Assembly (NCBI GenBank): GCA_028095005.1
Contig: CM051460.1
Coordinates: forward strand, 74,479,676-74,543,675
Direction: 5' to 3'
Length of the DNA: 64,000 nucleotides
Source of the DNA: Rhynchospora pubera
Taxonomy: Eukaryota; Streptophyta; Magnoliopsida; Poales; Cyperaceae
The notes under the pieces were generated by a model. The model saw only the letters and a list, made by a program, of their open reading frames with translations, was not told where the DNA came from and searched no databases. Positions 12,231 through 23,519 of this stretch are shown piece after piece (position 1 is the first letter of the stretch; each line of letters opens with the position of its first letter). The translations under genes were made by a program, and so were the position numbers.

Positions 12231-14935
12231 ACGATACTAATTATCCAACTTCTCCTACTAATCTTGCCGTCCAAAACCAATGTAGCAGCTGAATCTGCAG
12301 CAGATCCCATGGCTGATTGCCCAGTCAGCTGTGGCGGAGTTCCCATCCCATACCCTTTCGGGATTGGCCCCAATTGTTCGATGCAAGGCTTCGCGCTCAC
12401 TTGCAACGAAACTAATAATGGTACATACGGTCTTTACCTGGGTGATTTCCCGATTCTGAATATAAACCTCTCTTTAGGCGAGGCACTGATAAGCATGCCT
12501 GTATCTCACCAATGCTACAACGAGACAACAAAGAAGTATGATAACAATGATTGGTCGATGAATCTGGACATCCGACATTTCAGGTTTAACCACCAGAAAA
12601 ATAAATTCACTGTCATTGGTTGTTCTACAGTACTCGCCGTTGTCAATTTTACCAAGAGCCATGATTCCTACTTGGGCGGATGTGTTGCAGACTTGCAGGG
12701 TGTGATAGTGTAGAGAGCTTGATTGATGGGTCATGCTCTGGAATTGGGTGTTGCCAGACATCCATCCCCCAAGGAACAATCCATGCACATTGAATTTATG
12801 TTCAATAGTAATCTGATCGACACCGAGGTTTACAATTTCAGTCACTGTGACTATGCTATGATAACGGCAGAAGATAAGTTCACGTTCAACACCAGTTACA
12901 TCACCTCTGACCTGCTGTTGAAACAAAACATGTCAGCTGTGATTGACTGGTTCATCGCGAACACTTCGTGCGAAACTGCCAAGGACAATAAATCCTCCTT
13001 TGCATGCATCAGCGACAACAGTGTTTGTTCGAACTCAAGAAGTGGTGCAGGTTATCTCTGCAACTGCTCGGAAGGTTATCAAGGCAATCCTTACCGTAAT
13101 GGAGGGTGCCAAGGTCTCTCTCTCTCTCGTTCTGTGACGTATTTAGTTAAAATTCAAACTAAAATGTTGTTCTTGTCGTACAAAAGAAAAGTAGCATCAT
13201 ATAATTTATTGGTGTAAGAATTGACATCTCGTACTAATTACTCGGCATTCTTTTTGTAGACATTGATGAATTAATGTTCAAACAATAATCCGTGCTCCAT
13301 GCCAGCGAAGTGCAGCAATTTTCAAGGGGGGTATCAGTGTTATTGTCCGTTTGGCTGGCGCAAGAAGCATGGCAATTCCAATTCGGAACAATGCGAACTC
13401 AACTTGGCTCTAGTTATAGGTACGTTATTTTTTGGGATCAAAATTTTTGATTAATTTTCTAATATTATTTGAATTATGTAAAATGGAGAAAAAGTATTAC
13501 TTTCGAATTACAACTTTGTAAAATAAGTGGTTATAGGCCTAAAAAATTATAATTAAACTAAACAAAAAAAACTTTTGCCAACATCTGACCACATCCAATG
13601 ATTCCATTCAACCTGCTTATCAAAACCTGATCACTATTGTATTTTAAAAAGGTCGATCACCGAGCAACGAATATTTAATTTAGTTTTTGCCTGACCATTT
13701 CCTTTGCAAATTAATTTCGTACTTATATCTAAACAAAATTTGCATTAATTAATTAGGGACTTGTGCTAGTATTGTCGTTCTATCATTTCTGGTGCTCAGC
13801 TCATACGTAGTATATGAAAGAAGAAAAACTTTCTAAAGTAGAAGAGAAGTACTTTCAAGAATATGGAGGACGGATTTTGTTGGAAAAGATTCAAACAGAT
13901 CAGGGATTTGGTTTCACTATCTTCACGAAGCAACAAGTAGAACAAGCAACAAACAATTTTGACAGTGCAAACATAATTGGTCATGGAGGTCAAGGCACTG
14001 TCTACAAAGGAACTCTAAGAGATCAACTGGTGGCTATAAAAAAATGTAAGGTAATAGATGAGAGAAAAAAGAAAGAATTTGGTAAAGAGATGCTTATCTC
14101 TCCCAAATTAACCACAAAAACATTGTGAAACTCATAGGATGTTGTCTAGAAGTTGAGGTTCCTATGCTAGTATATGAGTTCATCCCAAATGGCACTTTAT
14201 TTCACTACATCCGTAACAGAATTCAAAGATCCCAAATTCCTCTCTCTACTCGTCTAAGGATTGCACATGAATCAGCAGAAGCATTATCCTATTTACACTT
14301 TTCAGCATCTCCTTCTATTTTCCATGGAGATGTGAAGTCCCTTAATATTCTCTTGGACCAAAATTACACTGCAAAAGTGTCCGATTTTGGAGCCTCATTA
14401 GTCAGTACTTTCTCCAACAGATGAGATGCAATTCGTCACGCTTGTTCAAGGAACATGTGGCTATCTCGACCCTGAATACATGCAATCATGCCACTTGACA
14501 TACAAGAGTGATGTTTATAGCTTTGGTGTGATTCTTTTAGAGCTTTTAACTAGCAAGCCTGTAATTGATTTTGATGCACCAGAAGAAAAAATGAGTCTTT
14601 CATCTTGTTTCCTCTCTGCTATGGAAGAAAAGAAAATTGGAGAGCTTTTAGATGATGAAATAAAGAATGAAGATGATATGGAAGTGATCATGGAATTTGC
14701 CGAGTTAGCTAAGGAATGTCTAAATATGAAGGGAGATGAGAGACCTACGATGAATGAAGTCGCTGAAGAACTTGACCGGATCCGAAAACCCAAACAACAT
14801 CCTTGGGGACAAGAGTACCATCCTGAAGAAACAGAAAGTCTGCTTGGTCAAGCATCCTATGGTACAGAGATTGAGCATTCTGGCTATTTCAGTCTAGAGA
14901 AGAAAGCTAGAAAGGGCATCGCTGCTGGTCGTTAA
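12231..14935 (+). pseudogene. Wall-associated-kinase-like receptor kinase, decayed (3 exons)
   Basis: Intact relatives are plasma-membrane receptor kinases that bind cell-wall pectin and signal through a cytoplasmic Ser/Thr kinase. Exon 1 (12231-13113) encodes a hydrophobic signal-like stretch, a GUB_WAK pectin-binding domain (CGGVPIPYPFGIGPNC) and the start of an EGF module (CNCSEGYQGNPYRNGGC). Exon 2 (13260-13419) continues the EGF-Ca region (CSMPAKCSNFQGGYQCYC). Exon 3 (13757-14935) has a transmembrane segment (IVVLSFLVLSSYVVY) and the kinase: GHGGQGTVYKG loop, VAIKK lysine, HGDVKSLN (G where most kinases have R of HRD), SDFGAS, GTCGYLDPEY. Introns are GT-AG and join in phase. The reading frame is broken near 12700, 12770, 13272-13283, 13820, 14096 and 14400-14417. 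The expected start reads ACG (12231), and the cysteine after DIDE is lost. A run of assembly errors is the main alternative to a pseudogene. Confidence 0.9.
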
Positions 14936-15500
14936 CATTACATCTTGCTTTTATATATGCACAATATATATTTCTAGTTCTATCTATGTTGGTTCCTTTT
15001 AATTATATTTCTTTTTTTTTAATTTGTATGGCATGTAGTTGTTGTTTGACCCTAAAAAATGGTGCCAAATTCATGAATTAAATTGGAAAATTTCATCAAG
15101 GAGTTTGAAAAATTCATAAAAAATATCAAACGGATTCCAAATATCATGGAAAATATCCAAAATATCCAGTGAAGCATGAGGAAAATTATGGTGATTTTAT
15201 AATGATCAAAAGAGCTGCAGAACCTCCATATTATGCAAAGAGGCCCATGATTTTGGAAAAATTAAATAAAATAGTAGGAAGGGTATTTTCAGAAAATTCT
15301 TGGTACCATCGAATTCTACACATTTTTATGAGGTCGTGTACAAAATTTCATGAAGAAACTCAGTAAGAAGGGGGTCCAAACAATTTATTTGGTTTCAGCT
15401 GACTATGAAAATTAATAAAAAATGGTTAAATGGAGATGTCCAACGAAAAAATTGAATGGAGAGGGAGGTTAAAACGAATTTGAGTTCCCTCCCCACAGGA
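14936..15500. other. Spacer downstream of the kinase relic
   Basis: AT-rich sequence with a repetitive texture (AAATATCCAAAATATCCAG and similar). It resembles degenerate transposon DNA. No gene was recognised, and the 65-codon open frame at 15169 shows no recognisable motif. Confidence 0.4.
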
Positions 15501-15621
15501 AGATGCTCGTGTGCGCCTGTTTCTTAGTGAACCAAGCACAGGGAGTCGCTGGAATTTAATTGGTGTACAAAAGACTAAGAACACGCAAGCTTTAGGCCAG
15601 AGACGCCCCTCTCTTTGCCTT

Positions 15622-15818
15622 AGGCTCCGCTCCAGAAGGAGAGAGTCGGAGCGAAGGGAAGGGAGGAGAGTTCGGATAGCCTGCTCCAGAGGGAGAGAAT
15701 GGACGGAAATTATGGAGAGCAGAGAGACATATAGAGGGAGAGATCGGTTACTTCCAAAATCGGAGAGTACCTAGTTCCCTTCCCTTCGCTCCGTGTCTCT
15801 CCTTCTGGAGCGGAGCCT
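15622..15818. repeat. 43-bp inverted repeat (foldback structure)
   Basis: The left arm (15622-15664) and right arm (15776-15818) are reverse complements over 43 bp with only two mismatches. They consist of a 23-bp and an 18-bp perfect block around a 2-bp mismatch, and enclose a 111-bp loop. Each arm itself contains CTCCGCTCC / CGGAGCGAAG. It could be a foldback element or a structured part of a retroelement leader. It sits about 400 bp upstream of a TATA box. Confidence 0.85.
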
Positions 15819-16213
15819 TAGTTAAATCTGACGTGTAGGTCCCACATCGAGACAGCCTTCTTGTAAGAGGAATGAAGATGCACACGGAGCAGATAAACAG
15901 CAAGAGAACCGAAGCTATGGGGTCCGTCAGAGGTCTCCTGGTTCACCACACTCCGTGAGCAGCCAAATGAAAGTCTTAAGACCCCCCTTCCCCAACGGAA
16001 GAGAGAGAGAATGCAAAGAGGAGAGAAATGGCGTAACAGCCCATAACTGCCTCGGGTCAAAGCCCCAATCCCTACCTGTTGACCGCTCAAAAGAAACACA
16101 ACATGGTGCCTTTATAACCGTTGGATGGGATGGCGATCCGTGTGCCTCCCAATTGACGGCTGAGATGCAGCAATATCCTAAGCCATTTGAAGATGCAACC
16201 CGGCCTTGAGGCC

Positions 16214-16221
16214 TATATATA
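16214..16221 (+). promoter_or_regulatory. TATA box of a non-coding or retroelement-type transcript
   Basis: TATATATA in GCCTATATATACCCC is followed about 30 bp on by a pyrimidine/CA-rich likely start region. A good splice donor follows (ATCAAG|GTAAGATG, GT at 16407). No protein-coding exon was found downstream. This may be an LTR promoter with its leader, or the start of a non-coding transcript. Confidence 0.45.
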
Positions 16222-16716
16222 CCCCACTGCAAGATTGAAGAAAGGACCTTCCGACACACACTATCGACTTCCATTCATTTCCAGACTTTCTCCACACTAG
16301 ATTAGAATAGGGAGAGAGATTAGGCATTTTATCGAATAGTTGATAGGCATAGCCAGAAATAGAGAATTAGGAGCAATTGAAGCTTATTGAAGCCATTGTA
16401 ATCAAGGTAAGATGAAAAGATAAAGGTAAGAGGTGAATTGTATCTCGAAATTGAGGTTTTGATGGATAATTGAAGTGTTGTTGATGAAATTTGACTGAGT
16501 TCATGATGTCGTATTCTTGATCTGATAATAGCTTACTCGTATTAGGAATCTTCTTGTTTCTTTCTCTGATTTGTGTCAGAAATCGTATTTCTCGATTGAT
16601 ACTTCCAATTCTTGATCTGACCTATAGGTTCTTGGTTAAAGATTTAGGTATTGCATTTTTTAGTTGATTTACTTAGACTTGTTCTTTTCCTACTCGTTTC
16701 TTTGATTAGATCCGAT

Positions 16717-17267
16717 TGCGCACATCGCATAAAGAGACAAATCAAGTAGTCTGATGTCATAGGCAATTCTTGATTGCACACGGCGCATGAAAGAAATCGA
16801 GTTTACATTCACTTTTCTGTGTATGACTTAGTTGTATCTGTGATTGCGCCCGGCTCCTGAAAAATACGGTTTGTGTTTTAAATCTGACATTGTTAAAGCT
16901 TAATTTAATCATAGTACAGTGGTAAAGAATAGGCGTCAAAGAGATGATTCAAATACTAGTCCTGGATCCCATAGAATATTATGTCTTAGATTACGTTTGT
17001 CAGATCAAGAAATTGCCTTCTATTTTTTTATAGGAGCTGTTTGTATTTTGAAGTTGATGACTGAAAGGTGATTGCCTTGTGCTGTTAAATACTAAGGTTT
17101 TGATTAAACTTCAATTGCGCCTTGCGCATGAGAAAGTGATTAGATGAAATCTGAAATGTGAAGCTGGCCTCTCTGTTGATTTCTGACTGCGCATGGCGCA
17201 AGAAGAAGTTAGCAGATGAATTTACACTGAATTGTACCCCAGTTACAATCTGATTGCGTACAGCGCA
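16717..17267. repeat. Six dispersed copies of the palindrome TGCGC-N3-GCGCA
   Basis: Thirteen-bp copies start at 16717, 16775, 16845, 17116, 17188 and 17255. The copies at 17116 (TGCGCCTTGCGCA) and 17188 (TGCGCATGGCGCA) are perfect pentamer inverted repeats around three bases; the others have one to four changes. They are usually preceded by GATT or AATT and followed by TGA-AGAA-like bases. Spacings are 58, 70, 271, 72 and 67 bp. The surrounding DNA is AT-rich, so these GC palindromes stand out. Function unknown. Confidence 0.8.
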
Positions 17268-18798
17268 TGAAGAACGTAATATGGATGAACTTGTCTAAGA
17301 TCGTTCCTTAGCACTAGCTTTGGAGCACTTATTCAAGTAGTGTTGTTTTAATTGGGCATATGAGGGGCATTGTCAGTCATGCCTGTTATGTACTTAGTTG
17401 GGTATACACTAAGTTGCAATATGACTTGTTTAAATTAGGTGACATTGTTCAATAATAGAAATAGCAAAGGGACCTGCTTGTAAATACAAAACCTGGACCT
17501 ATAAGATGATAACAATGATTGGTTTGTAGATTGTTGAATATAAAGATGTTCCTTGTGTGATTTTATCTTAGAAGTGTCAAAAACAAGGGACTTAAGAGAA
17601 ATTTTCTGGTCATTACTGACTGATACTGGATTTTATTTCTATTGCTTTTAGAATTGCAATTGTTGACTTTATTTTAATTTTATTGATGTTGTCTTGGCTA
17701 GGGAATGAAAATCGTGATTAAAAAAAATAATAATAATAACAAAGATAGGCGCTATAATTCTTGATATTAACCTGACGCTTGACATTGTTTGTAGATGAGA
17801 TTTTGCAACAAAACATAATACATGAACTTGTTTAAAATAAATAGGTTACTGGTAAGAGAGAGGAAATTGCTGATTTCTATTCTATAGTTAGTTTACTTAA
17901 GCATGTTTTGAATAACAAAAGTGCTTGAGGATTGAATAGACCAGCAGCTGTTGTGAAGATTTAACTCTCTGAACTTGTTCCCTTCATAACTGTGGAGCTA
18001 CATAATTAATTATTATTGGTTAGTGGAAATGCCTAAAGACCAGACCATATTAATCATTGAATGGTAAGTACTAAGAATGGTGTAATCCCTCCTGAACGGT
18101 AGCAGTATGAATTGTGTGATCTTGTGAGATAGTTCAAATATGGTCCCATGTATTTGGCTATGTATGAGAAAGTAACAAAAATGTGAGGTGGTACATAAGT
18201 TTGGTAAATGTGTGTCAGGCATAAAAGTAGGTAACACCGTAATCCCTGAATCCAACAAATATTGGTACTCCACTACTGGACTAAGTCCAAATGATCCATC
18301 AGATCCATCAACCAAATTAGAACAATGCAAACCAAATTAGACTTCGAACCATCTTCTTCTCACTTCCGTGATGCAAAAAACCTCATCGCTGGTACAATCT
18401 CGTCTCTACAAACGACATCGGTACCCTCCCCCTGTACCACTGTACCATCATATAGCTCTCCTATCAATCCAAGTAGCTCTCACCATTGAATTTGTCTCTC
18501 TCTCACGATGCCTGGGTATATCGCTTCTGACTCTGCAGCGGTCGGAAACGTTGTTGGATCTAGACCCGTTATCAAACGAACCCGTTAGTCAAGAAACGAA
18601 ATCCATCTTTTTCGTTCGCATTTCAGCGCCGAGACCCCTTTGAATCGTTTGTGGCGAAATAAACGCACTCATTTTCTGTCAGTCTGAGGTGCAAAGTGAA
18701 AAGGTAAAAAGAGAGAAGAGAAGTTTCGGCCCATCAACTATCAAGGCCCAAGAGAAATAAGCCGAAAAGAGACCCAAATCAGGAGTTTAATTCGTATC
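17268..18798. other. Non-coding stretch without recognised gene
   Basis: AT-rich to about 18.3 kb, then mixed composition. Open frames on both strands are short and lack recognisable domains. It may be the body of the transcript unit started near 16.2 kb or old transposon DNA. Confidence 0.4.
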
Positions 18799-18823
18799 GG
18801 GGCTGATAACTACAATCAGCCCC
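18799..18823. repeat. Perfect 9-bp stem-loop
   Basis: GGGGCTGAT pairs with ATCAGCCCC across a 7-base spacer. The left half plus spacer (CGGGGCTGATAACTA) recurs at 20766-20780 on the far side of the tandem array. This suggests the two spots belong to one repetitive element. Confidence 0.6.
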
Positions 18824-19204
18824 TAAGGCAATCACGCAATCAAATCTATTTTGAATAAGTGCGTTCAATTCATTTTACCAAAAATGGAAAACGTGTCCCT
18901 TCTCTCTCAAGCGATTCACCCTAACCTCCGTTCCCTGCGCTTCACTTGCCTCCTTTCCCCTCACGCAATTTCGCCCCCGACACGCGCCTCCTCTCTCTTT
19001 GGCACTTCACCCGTCTCTCCTTTCCCTCTCATCCGAGTCCCCTCCCTATCCTCCTCCCTTCCTTTCCTCGCCTTTTTCCTTCTCTCGCCTCTTTCTTTCT
19101 CTCCCAACTCCTCGTCGAATCTTTCTCCCTTTCACTGTCTTCTTCCCCTCCCTAGTCTCTCCTTCTCCAAGACAGCATCAAACATTCTGTTTTATGCACT
19201 GTTA
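18824..19204. other. CT-rich stretch, no gene recognised
   Basis: Strongly pyrimidine-rich on the plus strand (18895-19180), with TCTCTC and CCTCC runs. It allows overlapping open frames in several phases, rich in Ser, Pro and Leu, which is composition rather than coding. It resembles a 5' leader of a plant gene or transposon. Confidence 0.4.
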
Positions 19205-20905
19205 TTTTAATATACTTCCTTGTCAACAATAAATACTCCCTTAATGCAAAATAAATACTCCCTTATGATGTATAATAATGTAACTTTACATTATACTCCC
19301 TTAGATGAAAATAAATACTCCCTTACTACTAATTATTTACTCCCAAGCAACAGTAGAATCAGTTCTTAATATTATTTACTCTCAAACAACAATAGAATCA
19401 GTTCTTAATGTTATTTACTCCCTTATACATATTAGATACTCCTTTTGTACTAGTGATTTACTCCCTTATAGTTATTTAGTTACTCCTAAACAACAACAAA
19501 ATCAGATATGAATGTTATTTACTCCCTCACTTGTATTAGATACTCATTTTATACTAGTTATTTACTCCCTTATAGTTATTTAGTTACTCCCAAACAACAT
19601 TAAAATCAGTTCTGAATGTCATTTACTCCCTCATACATATTAGATACTCCTTTTATACTAATTATTTACTCCTTTATGGCTATTTAGTTACTCCTAGGGC
19701 TGTACACAAAAAGGAAAAACCCGTCCGACCCGTTTACCCCGCCCAACCCGACCCGTATTTTACTGGGTTCAAATATTAATCGGGTTGGGTCGGGTTTCAA
19801 TTTTAATAATCCGGTTGTATCGGGTTGGGTCATAATTTTAATTGTAATAATCCGTACCCGACCCATTTATGTAAATCATAACCCTTTTTTTATTTTGCTA
19901 CACTGTTGTTTGTTTTTTTAGTTATGTTGGTCGCTTAAAAGGGGTGGAAAAATCTGTTTAGTTAGATTGTGATAAGGTGTGGAAAGCCTATGGCATTACA
20001 ATTTTCAAAATAAAAATTTACTCTCGTACGGCTATAGCCTAGCGACAACCTAGCAGTGGAACGCCTCGATTCTGTTTTTTGAATTACTTTTTTGTCTTTT
20101 TTGAATTACGCCTCGACTCCTCTATTGCGTGACTCCTCAACTTCTGTGTAAGTTAGAAGCTTAAAGGTCGAATATAATTTGTATACTCTAGTATAGTTCA
20201 TGAGGCCTTTTATAAATAAATGATAATATGTTGGAAGTAAACCGGTTGTGTTGTTGAATATAGAAATAATGACGATGAGTTAAAAGTTATGTTTTTTTTT
20301 TTCTGAAAGTAGCATATTTAATTTTATTGGAATTAATAAATTACGACCCGATTAACCCGGAAACCCGTACAAACCCGTAGTTTAAAATTTATATGGGTTG
20401 GGTTGGATTACGGGTGGGTCAACTAAAGAAATTTTTTAACCCGCTTTAATTGGATTGGGTTGAAATATTGATAAAAAATTAGAAACCCGTCCGTTGTACA
20501 GCCCTAGTTACTCCCAAACAACAACAGAATCAGATATGAATATTATTTACTTCCTTACTTGTATTAAATACTCCCTTACTACTAATTATTTATTCTCTTA
20601 TAGTTATTTAGTTACTCCCAAACAACAGTAAAATCAGTTTTGAATGTTATTTACTCCATCATACATATTAGATACTTCTTTTATACTAGTTATTTACTCC
20701 CTTATAACTATTTAGTTACTCCCTTGATTGCGTTAAGTCTGATTGTTGTAAGTAATTCCCTTATTCGGGGCTGATAACTAAGTCTGATATGAATATTATT
20801 TACTCCTTTGTACTGATCAATTTTCTCCCTTATAGTAATTTAGTTACTCCCAAAAATAGCAGAATCAGATATGAATGTTATTTACTCCATTATACATATT
20901 AGATC
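19205..20905. repeat. Tandem array, ~104-bp unit rich in TTACTCCC
   Basis: Units contain ATTTACTCCCTTATACATAT, TAGATACTCC, TTAGTTACTCCCAAACAAC and AATCAGATATGAATGTT in fixed order. The same unit position occurs at 19414, 19518, 19623, 20547 and 20650. These are 104-105 bp apart once the hAT-like insertion is removed; the two edges are less regular. TTACTCCC also repeats inside each unit every 25-40 bp. The array is probably part of a transposable element. Confidence 0.85.
19695..20506. mobile_element. Non-autonomous hAT-like DNA transposon, 812 bp
   Basis: The ends are perfect 12-bp terminal inverted repeats, TAGGGCTGTACA / TGTACAGCCCTA. The flanks carry an identical 8-bp target duplication, GTTACTCC (19687-19694 and 20507-20514). 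Removing the element and one duplication restores the ~104-bp period of the host array, which confirms the boundaries independently. An 8-bp duplication and a TAGGG start fit the hAT superfamily. Subterminal regions are packed with GGGTCGGGT / ACCCGACCC-like motifs, as expected for transposase sites. There is no transposase coding sequence, so it must be mobilised in trans. Confidence 0.92.
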
Positions 20906-21064
20906 TCCACTTCCTTCTTCTAATACCAAATCTAATCATCTTTCTTCTCCTTCTCTACTCGCAAGGTAAGTACCTCATCGGATTTGAAAAGGTGGAGTTG
21001 TGCCGGATTGAGAGATAAGGAGTTACTAGAAAGGAGAAGGACGCGAGCCGGAAAAGGGGAAGAG

Positions 21065-21215
21065 CGTGCGTCAGAGGGAGAGGTGAGAAGAGGTGCGCCT
21101 CAGGGGATCGCGTGAGACGAGGGAGAGGTGAGGAGAGGCGGGCGTCAGAAGATCGCGTAAGGCGAGAGAGAGGTGAGGGGGAGCGTGCGTCAGTGGGATC
21201 GCGTGAGGGGAGCGC
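21065..21215. repeat. 45-bp GC-rich minisatellite
   Basis: About 3.3 imperfect copies of a 45-bp unit (GCGTCAG...GATCGCGTGAGGCGAG...GAGAGGTGAG). Because 45 is a multiple of three, a long frame stays open on the minus strand (20955-21338), coding a Ser/Pro/Leu repeat. That is an effect of the repeat and is not called as a gene. Confidence 0.7.
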
Positions 21216-21339
21216 ACGGTAGGGTGAGGGTGAGGGGAGCGAGCGTGAGTCTGATTGCTTGATTGCATTAAGTCTGATTGTTGTAAGTAATTTCCATTCA
21301 TATCTGCCACCTCTGTTCAACATGATGATGTGGATCAAC

Positions 21340-22030
21340 CAGAGAGCGCCACATCAACAGGATTATTAGAAAATTTGTTAAAAATAATAAGTAACCCAGA
21401 AAAATATAAACGACACATCTATAAAATTCTAAAAATCGAAATAAATCAAGTTCACTGATACTTTGATATAAAATTGTGTCAAAGTAGCGGACTTTTGTAT
21501 TTTTGAAGTATTTTCACTTTAAAAAATGAATTTACTAATATTAGAAAACTAATAAACCCATTTATAAAATTCTAAAACTGAAACTAAATACTTCTGAAAT
21601 AAAAATTCTAAATTTAACGTCTTCGAAATCAAATATTCTCAAATATAAATATATTTTTTTTCAAATTACGAAAAATCGAAATAAACCAATATATTCAATG
21701 TCTTTTAAATGAAAGAGCAAAAGTTAAATACTCTCGATATCCAAGTAATTTCAAAAATAATATTTTCAAATATTAAAAGATTCTCAAAATAAGTATTTGC
21801 AAATCCAAAAAGGATTTAGTCTAAAAGTAAAAAATTTAAAAGGCCAAAGTGAATAAAAATCAGCAATATTCCAAGCAAAACATCAAAATTAAAAGTCTAA
21901 ACGCGAAAACCAAAGTCAAAGCCGAAACCTCTTCGTTTGAGGAAAAGTCCCTCGCTAGGGTTGAGATCAACCTTAGATGACTTAGAAATTGAATTCTTAC
22001 GTGCCCCTTCGTCCAAAAAATTCCCTTTTT
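21340..22030. other. AT-rich transposon-like DNA, no gene
   Basis: Low-complexity AAATAAATC / TTCTAAA-rich sequence leading into the 195-bp array. Similar texture is seen at 44.98-45.25 kb. It is probably retroelement non-coding DNA. Confidence 0.4.
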
Positions 22031-22040
22031 GTTCTCACAA

Positions 22041-22640
22041 GAAGACCGACTAAGATGGTCCCGAGAACTGACTCTTATTAAGAAGACCGACTAAGATGGT
22101 CCCTAGGGTCGTTAAAGAACCAACTCTTATTAAGAAGACCGATCAAGATGGTCCCTAGGGTTGTAAAAGAACCAACTTTCGCTCAAAGGCGCCACATGCC
22201 CCGAAGGTTGTAAAATTCCTCTTTTGTTATCACAAGAAGACCAACTAAGATGGTCCCGAGAACCGACTCTTATTAAGAAGAACGACTAAGATGGTCCATA
22301 GGGTCGTTAAAGAACCAACTCTTATTAAGAAGACCGATCAAGATGGTCCCTAGGGTTGTAAAAGAACCAACTTTCGCTCAAACGCGCCAAATGCCCCGAA
22401 GGTTGTAAAACTTCTCTTTTGTTCTCACAAGAAGACCGACTAAGATGGTCCCGAGAACCGACTCTTATTAAGAAGACCGACTAAGATGGTCACTAGGGTC
22501 GTTAAAGAACCAACTCTCACAAGAAGACCGATCAAGATGGTCCCTAGAGTTGTAAAAGAACCAACTTTCGCTCAAAGGCGCCAAATGCCCCGAAGGTTGT
22601 AAAACTCCTTTCACTCTCACAAGAAGGCCAGTCATAGCCC
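22041..22640. repeat. 195-bp tandem array (three copies) with internal sub-repeats
   Basis: Copies begin at 22041, 22236 and 22431 (exactly 195 bp apart), with a degenerate fourth start at 22623. Each copy holds three versions of GAAGACCGACTAAGATGGTC, joined by GTTAAAGAACCAACTCTTAT-like linkers, then TTTCGCTCAAAGGCGCCA and ATGCCCCGAAGGTTGTAAAA. The copies are very similar, so expansion was recent. Confidence 0.92.
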
Positions 22641-22924
22641 GAGAGTTTACCCAAAATGACTTCAAACGACTCCAAATGAAGGCTTCTCCTTTCAAACAAA
22701 AATCCCTTCCAAACCAAAAATCAAATCCCTTTTTGTTTTCTTTTTCAACATAAACCTAAGTTCAAAGTCTTTTAGTAGTTAGCGGTCCTTAATTGGGTCC
22801 CGTCGATTAGATTTGGTACCATCAATTAAGATCTCCTTAATAGCACTCCATAAGTCTCTTTTCTTAGCCCATTATGTCAATATTCTTTACGTCCCTTAAT
22901 CAGAGGTTCTCGTAGGCAACTACG

Positions 22925-22975
22925 GGGTAATTAACAATAGGGGCTTGCGCCTATTGGAAAGAAAGGACCCGCTAA
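22925..22975 (+). other. Conserved hairpin block of a repeat family, copy 1
   Basis: GGTAATTAACA is followed by a 7-bp stem (CAATAGG 22935-22941, CCTATTG 22950-22956) closing an 8-base loop containing GCTTGCG. GGAAAGAAAGGACC comes next. The same block with a different but still paired stem occurs at 55241-55282, so the structure rather than the stem sequence appears conserved. Confidence 0.75.
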
Positions 22976-23519
22976 ATCAAAAAACTTCTTTAAGTAGCGA
23001 CTCTTGCTAGGATTCTCTTGTGTTGAGAGATACCCGTCATAGATCAAACCTTAAGGGAGGTGAATCTAAGGCTATGTTCTCATTGTTCTTCGAGAAATTC
23101 CTTCGAGGAGAATAATGACGAAAAAGCCGCGACAGTTGTATTTTTAAGAAGTTAACTTTTATTCTGATTTGTATTGTAACGATTGTGCGGTACGTATATA
23201 TATGCTTAATTACTTGGTTAAAGGGCGATTTATATGTCTTATGTCTGTCTGTGCATGCAGAAGTCTCTAGAATTTTTTGCTAAAAATTTCTAGTCAAACT
23301 TGTAGCGAAAGCTAGAAAGTGATTGGTTAAATTAAATAGTTCTATAGGTCTTGACGTCTTGTTTTGATTTGTTAATAGACATAGTCGCAGTTTTTATTTA
23401 AAGCTTTCAAGATGCTGGTTGATTTGAAGGATCTATGATTATTTCTGTTTGTCTCTAAATTTTACTGCATGCAACCATACTGTAAATAAAATCTAAATAC
23501 CAAAACTTCTGCGATCAAT

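Noticed and set aside
12474..12926. 150-codon minus-strand frame
   Set aside because: It lies opposite the extracellular domain of the WAK-like relic, whose domains are unmistakable on the plus strand.
20955..21338. 127-codon minus-strand frame with Ser/Pro/Leu repeats
   Set aside because: It follows from a 45-bp minisatellite (a multiple of three) and has no domain or start context.
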